A stretch of DNA of 47,906 nt, taken from positions 1 to 47,906 of the forward strand of contig JAJEET010000110.1 of the NCBI GenBank assembly GCA_022820835.1, written 5' to 3'. Position 1 is the first letter of the stretch, and the number at the start of each line of letters is the position of its first letter. The position numbers were made by a program, and so were the translations under genes. This document shows positions 41,550 through 47,906 of the stretch, piece by piece. The notes beneath the pieces are model-generated. The model ran no database searches. It was not told the DNA's origin and saw nothing but the letters and a program-made list of their open reading frames with translations. Source of the stretch: Candidatus Poribacteria bacterium. Its GTDB lineage: Bacteria; Poribacteria; WGA-4E; WGA-3G.

Positions 41550-41575
41550 CGTAGGGGCGAGGTCCCCTCGTCCGT
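41550..41575. repeat. GGCGAGG-TC-CCCTCG palindromic repeat
   Basis: CGTAGGGGCGAGGTCCCCTC resembles the copies at 33481 and 33577, with a changed loop and right arm. Confidence 0.6.
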
Positions 41576-41672
41576 CTTTCAAAATGTGTCCTATTATTTT
41601 TAGAGGTCACTATAGTTTTCATTAGTTAGTAGTAATTGTAGCATAAAACGCATTTGTTTTCTGAGATTTTTT

Positions 41673-41823
41673 TTGGCGATATGCACCTTTTTCGCCAATA
41701 TGTGTGTCTTTAGATTACGAACGGTGAAAAGTTAGCACGCAGATTTAAGATTTTTTTAGCGATATGCACCTTTTTCGCCAATATGTGTGTCTTTAGATTA
41801 CGAACGGTGGAAAGTTAGCACGC
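41673..41823. repeat. Tandem repeat, 83-base period, upstream of the first glycosyltransferase
   Basis: Units 41676-41740 and 41759-41823 are 65 bases long and differ at one base (GTGAAAAG versus GTGGAAAG). The first copy contains TTGGCGA (41673-41679) and TCGCCAA (41692-41698), a 7-bp stem; the second copy has lost the outer pairs. The second unit ends 45 bases before the GTG start at 41869. Confidence 0.85.
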
Positions 41824-41868
41824 TGAAAATTTTATCAACTGAACGAGACGAAAACCTGGAGAATAACA

Positions 41869-43587
41869 GTGAACGATTTTTTTCCAAAAACCTTGCATCC
41901 GCTACATATTTTTGAAGAGGATGAGGTGCTTTATGCAGCAGACCTCGAGAAAGCACGCATTGTTGAGCTGTCGGTTGTGATGGCAGAGATGTTGAAGTTT
42001 GCGGAGACGCAGAACGATCAAGAAATCCAGCGGACACTCAGAAAATCTTATCCGGATGATGACATTTTTGAGGCGTTTGAGAGGTTCGCGGCACTTGAAG
42101 GGCAAGGACTGCTCTTCAATCGCGGCGAAGGACTCAGAACGACTTTCGTCACAGAGCGTCAACACCGCAAGTTACTTGTCGCTATTCCGGGGATCGCTGT
42201 AGATTCGTTTTTTGATATTGAAACGCTATCTGCTGGCACGAACATGGCACTTTCTTACATGTTTCACCACCTCATCAACCACGTAGACCTCCATTTTGCT
42301 GGTAAACAGAATCGGAAGTTAGCTGAGCGTATGTATGAAATCAATATGAATGTGCGAGACTTCAAGCGTCTGAGTCGAAGGATTAGTGAAACATACTTCG
42401 GTATTCTCACGCTACATCAGGAACATGAGAAGTGGCTTTTCCCGCTTTACAAGGAAAACGAACTTCCTCCTATTCTGGTTCAGTGTCATGCGCCGCGCGG
42501 ACACGGGGGCAGTGCTATCAATTCCCTTTTACGACATTACGCGGCGATGCGGGATTGTGACGGTTTTACAGCACCATCGGATTATGTCCGGGATTTTTAT
42601 TCGGATTATGTCTGGGATCCGAGTTTCTTCAACACGTTGCCAAACGGTGTGGATTCGGAGTTGTTTCAACCGATGGAAAAGACAGCGGCGAAGCGGGAAA
42701 TTGCTGAAATGGTCGGAGATGCGCGTATCGAGACGATGCCGACTGTCGGTTATCTCTCGCGAGTGCAGTCGGAGAAAGGGGCATCTGTCTATTTAAAGTT
42801 GGCGGAACTGAATCCGCATCTGCTTTTCTTGATTGCGGGACCAGGTCTCGGTAGATATGCGTCTCGACAGCTGCCTGATAACTTTGTGTATGTCGGTTTC
42901 CATCCACGTGAAAAACTACCGGTGATCTATAACGCGTTTGATGTCTACTGTTTTCTGTCGATGTCGGGTGAAGAGACGTTCGGGTTGACAGTGCTTGAGG
43001 CGATGGCGTGTGGCGTGCCGCCTGTCGTCCCGAATTTTGATGGCGTTCCGTCGGTTGTCGCGGATGCGGGGTTGATTGCGGATGCCGAGAATTTCGACCA
43101 AGACATAGCGACGCTTGTAAGTTATCCGTGTCCGATAGATTTTTCTGAAAAGATTAACGCGTTGGTCAGCGATGCCGAGAGGCGTGAGACGTTTGCTCGG
43201 AAGGCAAGAGAACGGGCAGTATCGTTCACGTGGGATAAGACTGCGCGCAAGATTATGGAACTATTTGAGGGACTGCATCGCAAAAAGCAGCTTATGAATC
43301 CGAACAGGCTTTTGAATGTGTTCGCGCCTACACAAGCGTTGACATCGGAAGAAGCGGAGATGCTGAAATACAAGGCGGCTGTGTTGAGTATGAACACGCG
43401 TTACGAGCGATGTCTCATAAGAAATGCGGTGTACCCGATGCGTGTTGAAGATGGGTTGGCACTGAGTATTCTGAAAGATCATACCGTCAGAGAAGCGGAG
43501 GCACTGCTTACTGCCTTGGTTTCGGATGAGGTAGAAGCCAAGGCAACCCTTAAAAGGGTTCGCGGCTTAATCAATGCGACGGCATGA
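41869..43587 (+). CDS. GT4-type glycosyltransferase with N-terminal PqqD/RRE-like domain
   Basis: The 572-residue product has two parts. Residues about 10-85 (LHIFEEDEVLYAADLEKARI, then a short helix and DIFEAFERFAALEGQGLLF) match the PqqD-like winged-helix pattern found as the RiPP recognition element and at the N-terminus of SPASM maturases. From about 95 there is a GT-B glycosyltransferase with PNGVDSELFQP, VGYLSRVQSEKG, FVYVGFHPREKLPVIYNAFD and the EX7E motif ETFGLTVLE plus AMACGVPPVVPNFDGVPS. About 90 C-terminal residues are helical and unassigned. The start is GTG 41869 with GGAG upstream. Its N-terminal domain is shared with the next gene. Role in peptide or glycan modification is inference. 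Confidence 0.82.
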   Translation: MNDFFPKTLHPLHIFEEDEVLYAADLEKARIVELSVVMAEMLKFAETQNDQEIQRTLRKSYPDDDIFEAFERFAALEGQGLLFNRGEGLRTTFVTERQHRKLLVAIPGIAVDSFFDIETLSAGTNMALSYMFHHLINHVDLHFAGKQNRKLAERMYEINMNVRDFKRLSRRISETYFGILTLHQEHEKWLFPLYKENELPPILVQCHAPRGHGGSAINSLLRHYAAMRDCDGFTAPSDYVRDFYSDYVWDPSFFNTLPNGVDSELFQPMEKTAAKREIAEMVGDARIETMPTVGYLSRVQSEKGASVYLKLAELNPHLLFLIAGPGLGRYASRQLPDNFVYVGFHPREKLPVIYNAFDVYCFLSMSGEETFGLTVLEAMACGVPPVVPNFDGVPSVVADAGLIADAENFDQDIATLVSYPCPIDFSEKINALVSDAERRETFARKARERAVSFTWDKTARKIMELFEGLHRKKQLMNPNRLLNVFAPTQALTSEEAEMLKYKAAVLSMNTRYERCLIRNAVYPMRVEDGLALSILKDHTVREAEALLTALVSDEVEAKATLKRVRGLINATA

Positions 43588-43590
43588 TCA

Positions 43591-43680
43591 ATAGCCATCA
43601 GCAAAGAAGCCGTCAGCGGTCAGCCATCAGCAAAGAGATTCTCTGCTGAAAGCCGACGGCTGATAGCCGATAGCCATTAA
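43591..43680. repeat. Palindromic repeat element (AGCCGACGGCTGATAGCCGATA)
   Basis: Imperfect arms run from GCCATCAGCAAAGAAGCCGTC to GCTGAAAGCCGACGGCTGAT around AGAGATTCTCT. It fills the gap between the two glycosyltransferases and is related to 28060-28172. Confidence 0.65.
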
Positions 43681-43692
43681 AGGAGTGAAATT

Positions 43693-45921
43693 ATGGTATC
43701 TCAAAGGCGTTACCGATTAAAACGTCATTACAAATTTGAACAGGACGATCGCAAGTATGTAGCCGATCTTGAGACAGGCGACATCGTTGAAGTAAACGCC
43801 GTAGAATGGGAGATTCTTTCGCGTTATGAATCACAAACACGGTATCAGATCGTAGAGGGTCTAAGACAAGAATACAAGGTGGCATCTATCTTTGATGGAA
43901 TTGAGCGTTTGGAGCGACTCGGCAGACAGGGTTCACTTCTGTGCCCAACTGTTGAAGCAGAGGAGGGTATTGGGGCGGGCGGTGATGATCGTCCGAAGGT
44001 GTTGGTTCCGTTCGATTTTGCCCGGGAGAAATCAGCGTTGGACCACGCTGCGAATTTGAAACGCTACCAACTCCTAACGCACCTGACAAAATATGCCGAG
44101 TTAGAGACGTTGACCTTTGACGAAAGTGAAGCGGAGGATCGTATGGATCTGGGTGAGATTGGTGTTCGGCATATAGAAGTTACGGATGATAATACTTTTT
44201 CTCCAGCGTGGTATGCAGGGGATGGTTATACCGGTATTCTGCTCCTGTCGCAATTTCTTTTAGGTGATTTGTTCTTCTATCAGGTCCCCGATGTCCCGAT
44301 TCTGCACTGCATAGAAGGTTTTCAAGGCTTACAAGGGCGTATGCATGAGACGCTTCTGACACTGAATGCTTTCCAAGATGCGAAGGATACGTTGGTTGTC
44401 AAGTCATCGTGGATGAAGGCGTGGCTTGGTGAGCTGGGCATCCCCGAAGAAAAGGTGTCTGTTATTCCTGATGGCATAGACGTGGTTTCCGAACCGTTAG
44501 CGGATAAGGCGTTGGCGAAACATCACACGGCTGCGATTTTTGACAATCCGATGTTTGGTAAACAACCGATTATCGGACTGATATCTGGGTTTGAACCGAA
44601 TCATGGCGCGGCGTGGATTTCTGAGTTCGCGCAATCTAACCAACACCTTGCTATTTTTGTTTATGATGCGATGTTAGCACGACACGCGCGACATCTGCCA
44701 AAGAATGTAGTCGCTTTCAGTGTTAACAATGAGAAGAGTCGAGCGATTTTACCACTATTTTTTCAAGCACTGGATCTTATCTGTTTTCCAGCGGTTCCCG
44801 GGACACCGCTTTCGGTTGTTTCCGAGGCAATGGCGTATGGGACAGCTTGTGTTGTCATGACGAAATATGGAATGCCGACAGAAGTTGCGGGTGCCGGGGT
44901 TGTCGTAGAATCGGAATCGGATAGTTTTGGTAATTTCCGGGTGCCGATGCGGCATCTGTCAGAAACGATAAACGATCTGTTAGCACCTTGTGGTGCACGC
45001 GCGGGATTTGAAGACGCTGCGAAAGCGGTGACGCAACGATTGACTTGGGAGAAGACGGCACAAGAGATCGCGCGGTTGTTTGCAGAACCCGATGGGAGTT
45101 TCGCAGAGATTCCTGGCGGTAGACCGGATCCCTTGAGACCTGAGAATCGGGAACTAACCACGGCAGCGGTTAAAGAGACGAGTGCCGACTTGGCAGTGGC
45201 ATGGGATGCGGATGCCGATCGATGTTTTTTCTTTGATGAGACGAGTGCGTTCGTTGAGGGCTGTTATATCACGGCGGTGCTTGCGAAAAAAATCCTTCAG
45301 CAGCGGGGACGTGGCGGTGTCATTTATGATCCGAGGGCTATCTGGGCAGTAGAGCATGCTATCCTTTCTGGTACGGGTACACCAATCCTCAGTCGATGTG
45401 GGCACTCATTTATCAAAACCCGTATGCAAGAGACGGGGGCAATTTTTGCGGGAGAGGCGAGCGGACACTACTATTTCCGAGACAATTCCTATGCTGACAA
45501 CGGGATGATCCCCTTTCTGCTGGTGCTTGAATATCTCAGTGTAAAGGGCATATCGTTTGCTGAAGCCGTGAACCCTTTACGTGCGGCATATCCGGTCTCT
45601 GGTGAGATCAATTTTTCATTTGAAACACATCGTGAAATACGAGACGCGCTGGATGCTGTCCATGCTGTGATGCACACTTGGGGGAATCCGTGTGTTGAGG
45701 CACCGGTTGACGGTTTGTCTGTTAAATTTCCGTCCGGTTCTGGGGGGTGGCGGTTCAATCTCCGGGAATCGAACACGGAGCCGTTGCTGCGACTCAATGT
45801 TGAAACGATTGAACATGAGGGACTTCTTGTTGAAAAAACGATGAAAATTAGTGAAAGACTTGAAAGTATCGGGGGCAGACGGGAAACAAAATTCCGCTGG
45901 GAATCCGAGCGGTTTACTTAG
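43693..45921 (+). CDS. Triple fusion: PqqD/RRE-like domain, GT-B glycosyltransferase, phosphohexomutase lacking domain 1
   Basis: The 742-residue product has three parts. Residues 8-85 repeat the winged-helix-like pattern of the upstream gene (YKFEQDDRKYVADLETGDIV, IFDGIERLERLGRQGSLL). Residues about 98-465 are a GT-B fold (VSVIPDGIDVV, FPAVPGTPLSVVSEAMAYG), but the first Glu of EX7E is Gly. Residues about 466-735 are a phosphomannomutase/phosphoglucomutase C-terminal part: EPDGSF, PLRPENRELTTAAVKETSAD, metal loop DADADR (505-510, canonical DGDGDR), CGHSFIKTRMQETGA, sugar-binding GEASGHYYFRD, and phosphate-binding RESNTEPLLRLN. The domain with the catalytic phosphoserine (TASHNP) is absent. 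AAAGGAG precedes ATG. Binding rather than mutase activity is inferred. Confidence 0.85.
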   Translation: MVSQRRYRLKRHYKFEQDDRKYVADLETGDIVEVNAVEWEILSRYESQTRYQIVEGLRQEYKVASIFDGIERLERLGRQGSLLCPTVEAEEGIGAGGDDRPKVLVPFDFAREKSALDHAANLKRYQLLTHLTKYAELETLTFDESEAEDRMDLGEIGVRHIEVTDDNTFSPAWYAGDGYTGILLLSQFLLGDLFFYQVPDVPILHCIEGFQGLQGRMHETLLTLNAFQDAKDTLVVKSSWMKAWLGELGIPEEKVSVIPDGIDVVSEPLADKALAKHHTAAIFDNPMFGKQPIIGLISGFEPNHGAAWISEFAQSNQHLAIFVYDAMLARHARHLPKNVVAFSVNNEKSRAILPLFFQALDLICFPAVPGTPLSVVSEAMAYGTACVVMTKYGMPTEVAGAGVVVESESDSFGNFRVPMRHLSETINDLLAPCGARAGFEDAAKAVTQRLTWEKTAQEIARLFAEPDGSFAEIPGGRPDPLRPENRELTTAAVKETSADLAVAWDADADRCFFFDETSAFVEGCYITAVLAKKILQQRGRGGVIYDPRAIWAVEHAILSGTGTPILSRCGHSFIKTRMQETGAIFAGEASGHYYFRDNSYADNGMIPFLLVLEYLSVKGISFAEAVNPLRAAYPVSGEINFSFETHREIRDALDAVHAVMHTWGNPCVEAPVDGLSVKFPSGSGGWRFNLRESNTEPLLRLNVETIEHEGLLVEKTMKISERLESIGGRRETKFRWESERFT

Positions 45922-45976
45922 GGGCATACAAATTCACTTTTGAAATTTCATATTAATTTTTATGAAAGGGGGTATT

Positions 45977-46957
45977 ATGGCATTACAGAACAAACTTGAG
46001 ACCAGCCATTCCTTTGGCGAAATCATCGGCAAATGCAAAAAAATGCAGCACGTGTTCGCCCAGATTCAAACAGCGGCAGCAGGGAATATTAGCGTCCTGA
46101 TTCAAGGCGAAACCGGGACCGGCAAAGAATTGATCGCAAAAGCAATACACGATAACAGCCAGCGAAAAGTAGGACCCTTCGTTGCCATCAATTGCGCGGC
46201 AATACCAGCCGAATTGATTGAAAGTGAGTTGTTTGGCAACGAACGCGGAGCTTTCACTGGGGCAAACGAGCGGCGGATCGGACAGTTTGAATACGCAAAC
46301 ACCGGTACACTTTTTCTTGATGAAATTGGGGATATGCCACTCAGGTTGCAAGCGAAGTTGCTGCGTGTCCTACAGGAGCGAGAATTTCAAAGGATAGGGG
46401 GCACGAGCACTATCTCTATAGACATCCGTGTCTTGGCTGCTACCAATCGGGATTTAGAAAATGCTATCAGAGATAGATATTTCCGTGAGGATTTGTACCA
46501 TCGCCTCGCGGCATTCCCTATCACGGTTCCGCCTCTGAGAGATCGACGCGAAGATATTCCAAGCTTGGCACATCACTTCCTAAAAAAATATGCCGCAGCC
46601 GCCGAAAAACCCATTCGCAACATTTCTACTGATGCCTTACAAATGTTAATACAGCATGACTTCCCGGGCAACGTGCGCGAACTGGAAAACGTCATTGCGA
46701 GGGCAGTCTTATATGAGACAACAGACCGACTGCAACCCCAAAGCCTCATTTTACATCAGACGCAAGAGGGTTCACAACCGGCTACAAGCAGCCTGATGGA
46801 TACCACTACTATTCTTCCACTTGACGAAGTTGAACGCAGAGCCATCATCCACGCCCTCAAAGCGACGGGCGGTAATGTCTCCGCTGCGGCACAGGCATTG
46901 GGCATCGGTAGAAACACACTTTATCGGAAAATGGAGGAACATAACCTGCGACCGTAA
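45977..46957 (+). CDS. Sigma-54-dependent activator without sensor domain
   Basis: The 326-residue enhancer-binding protein consists of an AAA+ domain (about 12-245) and a Fis-type helix-turn-helix (about 280-325, ALKATGGNVSAAAQALGIGR then NTLYRKM). Walker A is GETGTGKE, the sigma-54 contact loop is GAFTGA, Walker B is GTLFLDEIGDM, and the arginine-finger region FREDLYHRL is intact. There is no receiver, PAS or GAF domain, so activity must be set by expression, a partner or binding cooperativity (as in PspF). The frame opens at 45962, but AAAGGGGG (45965-45972) places the start at ATG 45977. Candidate operators and a -24/-12 promoter lie immediately downstream. Confidence 0.93.
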   Translation: MALQNKLETSHSFGEIIGKCKKMQHVFAQIQTAAAGNISVLIQGETGTGKELIAKAIHDNSQRKVGPFVAINCAAIPAELIESELFGNERGAFTGANERRIGQFEYANTGTLFLDEIGDMPLRLQAKLLRVLQEREFQRIGGTSTISIDIRVLAATNRDLENAIRDRYFREDLYHRLAAFPITVPPLRDRREDIPSLAHHFLKKYAAAAEKPIRNISTDALQMLIQHDFPGNVRELENVIARAVLYETTDRLQPQSLILHQTQEGSQPATSSLMDTTTILPLDEVERRAIIHALKATGGNVSAAAQALGIGRNTLYRKMEEHNLRP

Positions 46958-46963
46958 GAATGT

Positions 46964-47071
46964 TGTTCCAATATGGAACACTGTTCCAATATGGAACACA
47001 ACACGCTGAAACTCCCTCTATCACAGGCTCTGCAACCTACACCGCTTCCAAACGTGTTTCATTTTGGAACA
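46964..47071. promoter_or_regulatory. Three 17-bp dyads TGTTCCAATATGGAACA (activator sites)
   Basis: Identical copies lie at 46964-46980 and 46982-46998, and a variant TGTTTCATTTTGGAACA at 47055-47071. Each is an inverted repeat TGTTCC-N5-GGAACA. They stand about 115-220 bases upstream of the -24 element, the usual position of enhancer sites, and directly follow the activator gene. Confidence 0.7.
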
Positions 47072-47183
47072 TTGGATAAAAAACAACTTTAAGCAACCCG
47101 ATCACGTTGCGAACAACCCAGATCCCATGTATCACCTTGACAGACAAGGATATAGCAGAGCTGGATATCACGATTTCACCAAT

Positions 47184-47199
47184 TGGCACGATTCTTGCT
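47184..47199 (+). promoter_or_regulatory. Consensus-matching sigma-54 promoter
   Basis: TGGCACG (47184-47190), 4 bases (ATTC), TTGCT (47195-47199) matches the -24/-12 consensus TGGCACG-N4-TTGCW exactly. It faces right, away from the activator gene. Confidence 0.85.
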
Positions 47200-47333
47200 T
47201 AAGTGCTTAAGTTATGAGTGTAAGCCAAATTCCTTGATGTTAGTTGCGTCTTACACAAAGTATCATGGGATTTTAGTGTTGCATCGCAGACAGCTACAAC
47301 AAACGCTGTTTCTGGTGGTACAACTGTTTTGAT

Positions 47334-47362
47334 TTGACAATAACCCAGGAATCTGCTACTCT
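47334..47362 (+). promoter_or_regulatory. Possible second promoter, sigma-70 type
   Basis: TTGACA (47334-47339) and TACTCT (47357-47362) are spaced by 17 bases, about 135 bases downstream of the sigma-54 promoter. Confidence 0.4.
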
Positions 47363-47662
47363 CATGCACGTTTTCTGTTGTTGTCATAAATATTTTACAA
47401 TTGGCAAATTGGCAGACTTTCTTTTTTATACTTTGGAGAAACCCAGACACAAAACGCGTCTATCCAAATTCTGTCTCATGCGATGCAGGTGCGTCGAACA
47501 CCTACACCGCGAAGCACTGCCAGTGGTGATTTAACTCAAAATTGAACACGCCTATTGTGAAATTTTTAGATGAGCCCCTTATCCCTTATAAGGACAGATT
47601 GCCAAATCTTTCCTGACGAGGCATCTTTACCTTGTAATGAATACTTAACTCGGAGGTTTTGT

Positions 47663-47791
47663 ATGTTCCGTGACATTCTTTCAAGTCGAAGTATTATCTT
47701 TGGACTCGTTTTCTTCGTGTTGATCGTTGCAGGCACCCAATTCTATAGTTGGCACGTCCGCCGCACTAGTGTTCTGTCAATGGCTTGTTGA
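47663..47791 (+). pseudogene. Small membrane protein gene interrupted by a transposable element
   Basis: ATG 47663 with GGAGG (47652-47656) starts a 42-residue product: a basic N-terminus (MFRDILSSRS), one membrane helix (IIFGLVFFVLIVAGTQFY), then WHVRRTS and a tail that coincides with the end of the transposase fragment on the other strand. The natural reading is the N-terminus of a longer membrane-anchored protein whose remainder was displaced by the insertion near TA 47767-47768. It is the first gene downstream of the sigma-54 promoter. Confidence 0.6.
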
Positions 47792-47905
47792 CGGATATAG
47801 TCTCCTGAGTTTGATGCGTGCGTCGTCAATCGTAAATCGCCATTCGACAGTGGCACGTTGTTGATTTCTCCGGTTTTGCCACGCCTGAACCTCGCGCTTG
47901 AGGGT
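47777..47905 (-). mobile_element. C-terminal end of an IS630-family-like transposase (partial)
   Basis: Read on the minus strand from the window edge the frame gives TLKREVQAWQNRRNQQRATV then EWRFTIDDARIKLRRLYPS and a stop at 47777-47779. The W-x-F-T-x-x-D-A-R-x-K-L-x-R-L-Y-P ending is characteristic of IS630/Tc1-mariner-type bacterial transposases. The element end must lie between about 47767 and 47777, consistent with TA target duplication. The rest lies beyond the window. Confidence 0.75.
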
Positions 47906-47906
47906 C

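Larger units (their letters stand above)
41387..41868. other. Divergent 482-base intergenic region with repeats
   Basis: It separates the sigma-factor fusion from the glycosyltransferases. It contains the hairpin repeat GTAGGGGCGAGGTCCCCTCG at 41551-41570 and an 83-base-period tandem repeat at 41673-41823. No small open frame with a good ribosome site was seen. Confidence 0.5.
46958..47662. other. Regulatory region and long leader, no recognised gene
   Basis: 705 bases hold three operator-like dyads (46964-47071), a sigma-54 promoter (47184-47199), a sigma-70-like promoter (TTGACA 47334-47339, 17 bases, TACTCT 47357-47362), and a leader of about 460 bases before the small gene at 47663. Short open frames present in it lack ribosome sites. 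An untranslated RNA is possible but not shown. Confidence 0.5.

Noticed and set aside
47200..47662. Known structured RNA or tRNA in the leader
   Set aside because: No cloverleaf or recognised conserved RNA core could be seen; only short AT-rich palindromes.

Overview
The window reads as a chromosomal piece of a diderm (Gram-negative type) bacterium. It encodes a Kdo transferase for lipopolysaccharide, signal peptidase II, a lipobox protein and a Tat system. The best lineage guess is Candidatus Poribacteria or a close relative. This is an inference from the secreted-protein tail near 35510-35785 (NFPNPFNPETWIPYQL), a phytanoyl-CoA-type dioxygenase, and numerous sugar isomerase and oxidoreductase genes. 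No database search was possible. No tRNA, rRNA or CRISPR array was recognised.

Layout. 1-583: end of an unknown gene and a solitary IS3-type OrfA. 1225-4412: tatA-tatC, a coiled-coil zinc-ribbon protein, a cupin and a multicopper-polyphenol-oxidase-like (YfiH) protein. 4661-10901: a cluster that follows the classical yggS/ylmE - proC - yggT - ileS - lspA order, but the ileS slot holds a full-length IleRS-like protein that has lost its catalytic motifs. 11180-11850: an AT-rich HigBA-like toxin-antitoxin pair. 11984-15328: fmt, a PASTA protein, rpe (apparently starting at the rare codon ATT) and rsmE, as an overlapping operon. 15470-19782: an M20 deacylase with a leaderless-type promoter, moaD-moaE on the minus strand, a lipoprotein, folB and a phosphodiester-glycosidase-family protein. 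19855-23510: secreted and small unknown proteins, a truncated Mrr-like nuclease, waaA and trxA.

23831-28050 is a Tat-exported molybdenum aldehyde oxidoreductase of the PaoABC/YagTSR type plus a small Cys-rich protein. Molybdopterin synthase (moaDE) and Tat (tatAC) in the same window would serve its cofactor and export. 28181-32261 holds a membrane protein, a PhyH dioxygenase, an FkbM methyltransferase, an aldo/keto reductase and an SDR dehydrogenase. 32473-35970 holds two paralogous secreted proteins with different C-terminal modules (dockerin-like versus FlgD/T9SS-like sorting tail) and an orphan dockerin fragment. 35985-38381 is a two-gene minus-strand carbohydrate operon. 38501-41386 is an ECF sigma factor fused through one membrane helix to a large Asp-box beta-propeller.

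41869-47906 is the most unusual block. Two glycosyltransferases each carry an N-terminal PqqD/RRE-like domain, and the second also carries a phosphohexomutase lacking its catalytic-serine domain. They are followed by a sigma-54 activator without a sensor domain, three 17-bp operator-like dyads, a consensus-matching -24/-12 promoter, and a small membrane-protein gene apparently broken by an IS630-type element whose transposase tail ends the window.

Short palindromic repeats are scattered between genes throughout. One class has similar architecture but different arm sequences; another is built on GCCGACGGCTGATGGCT.
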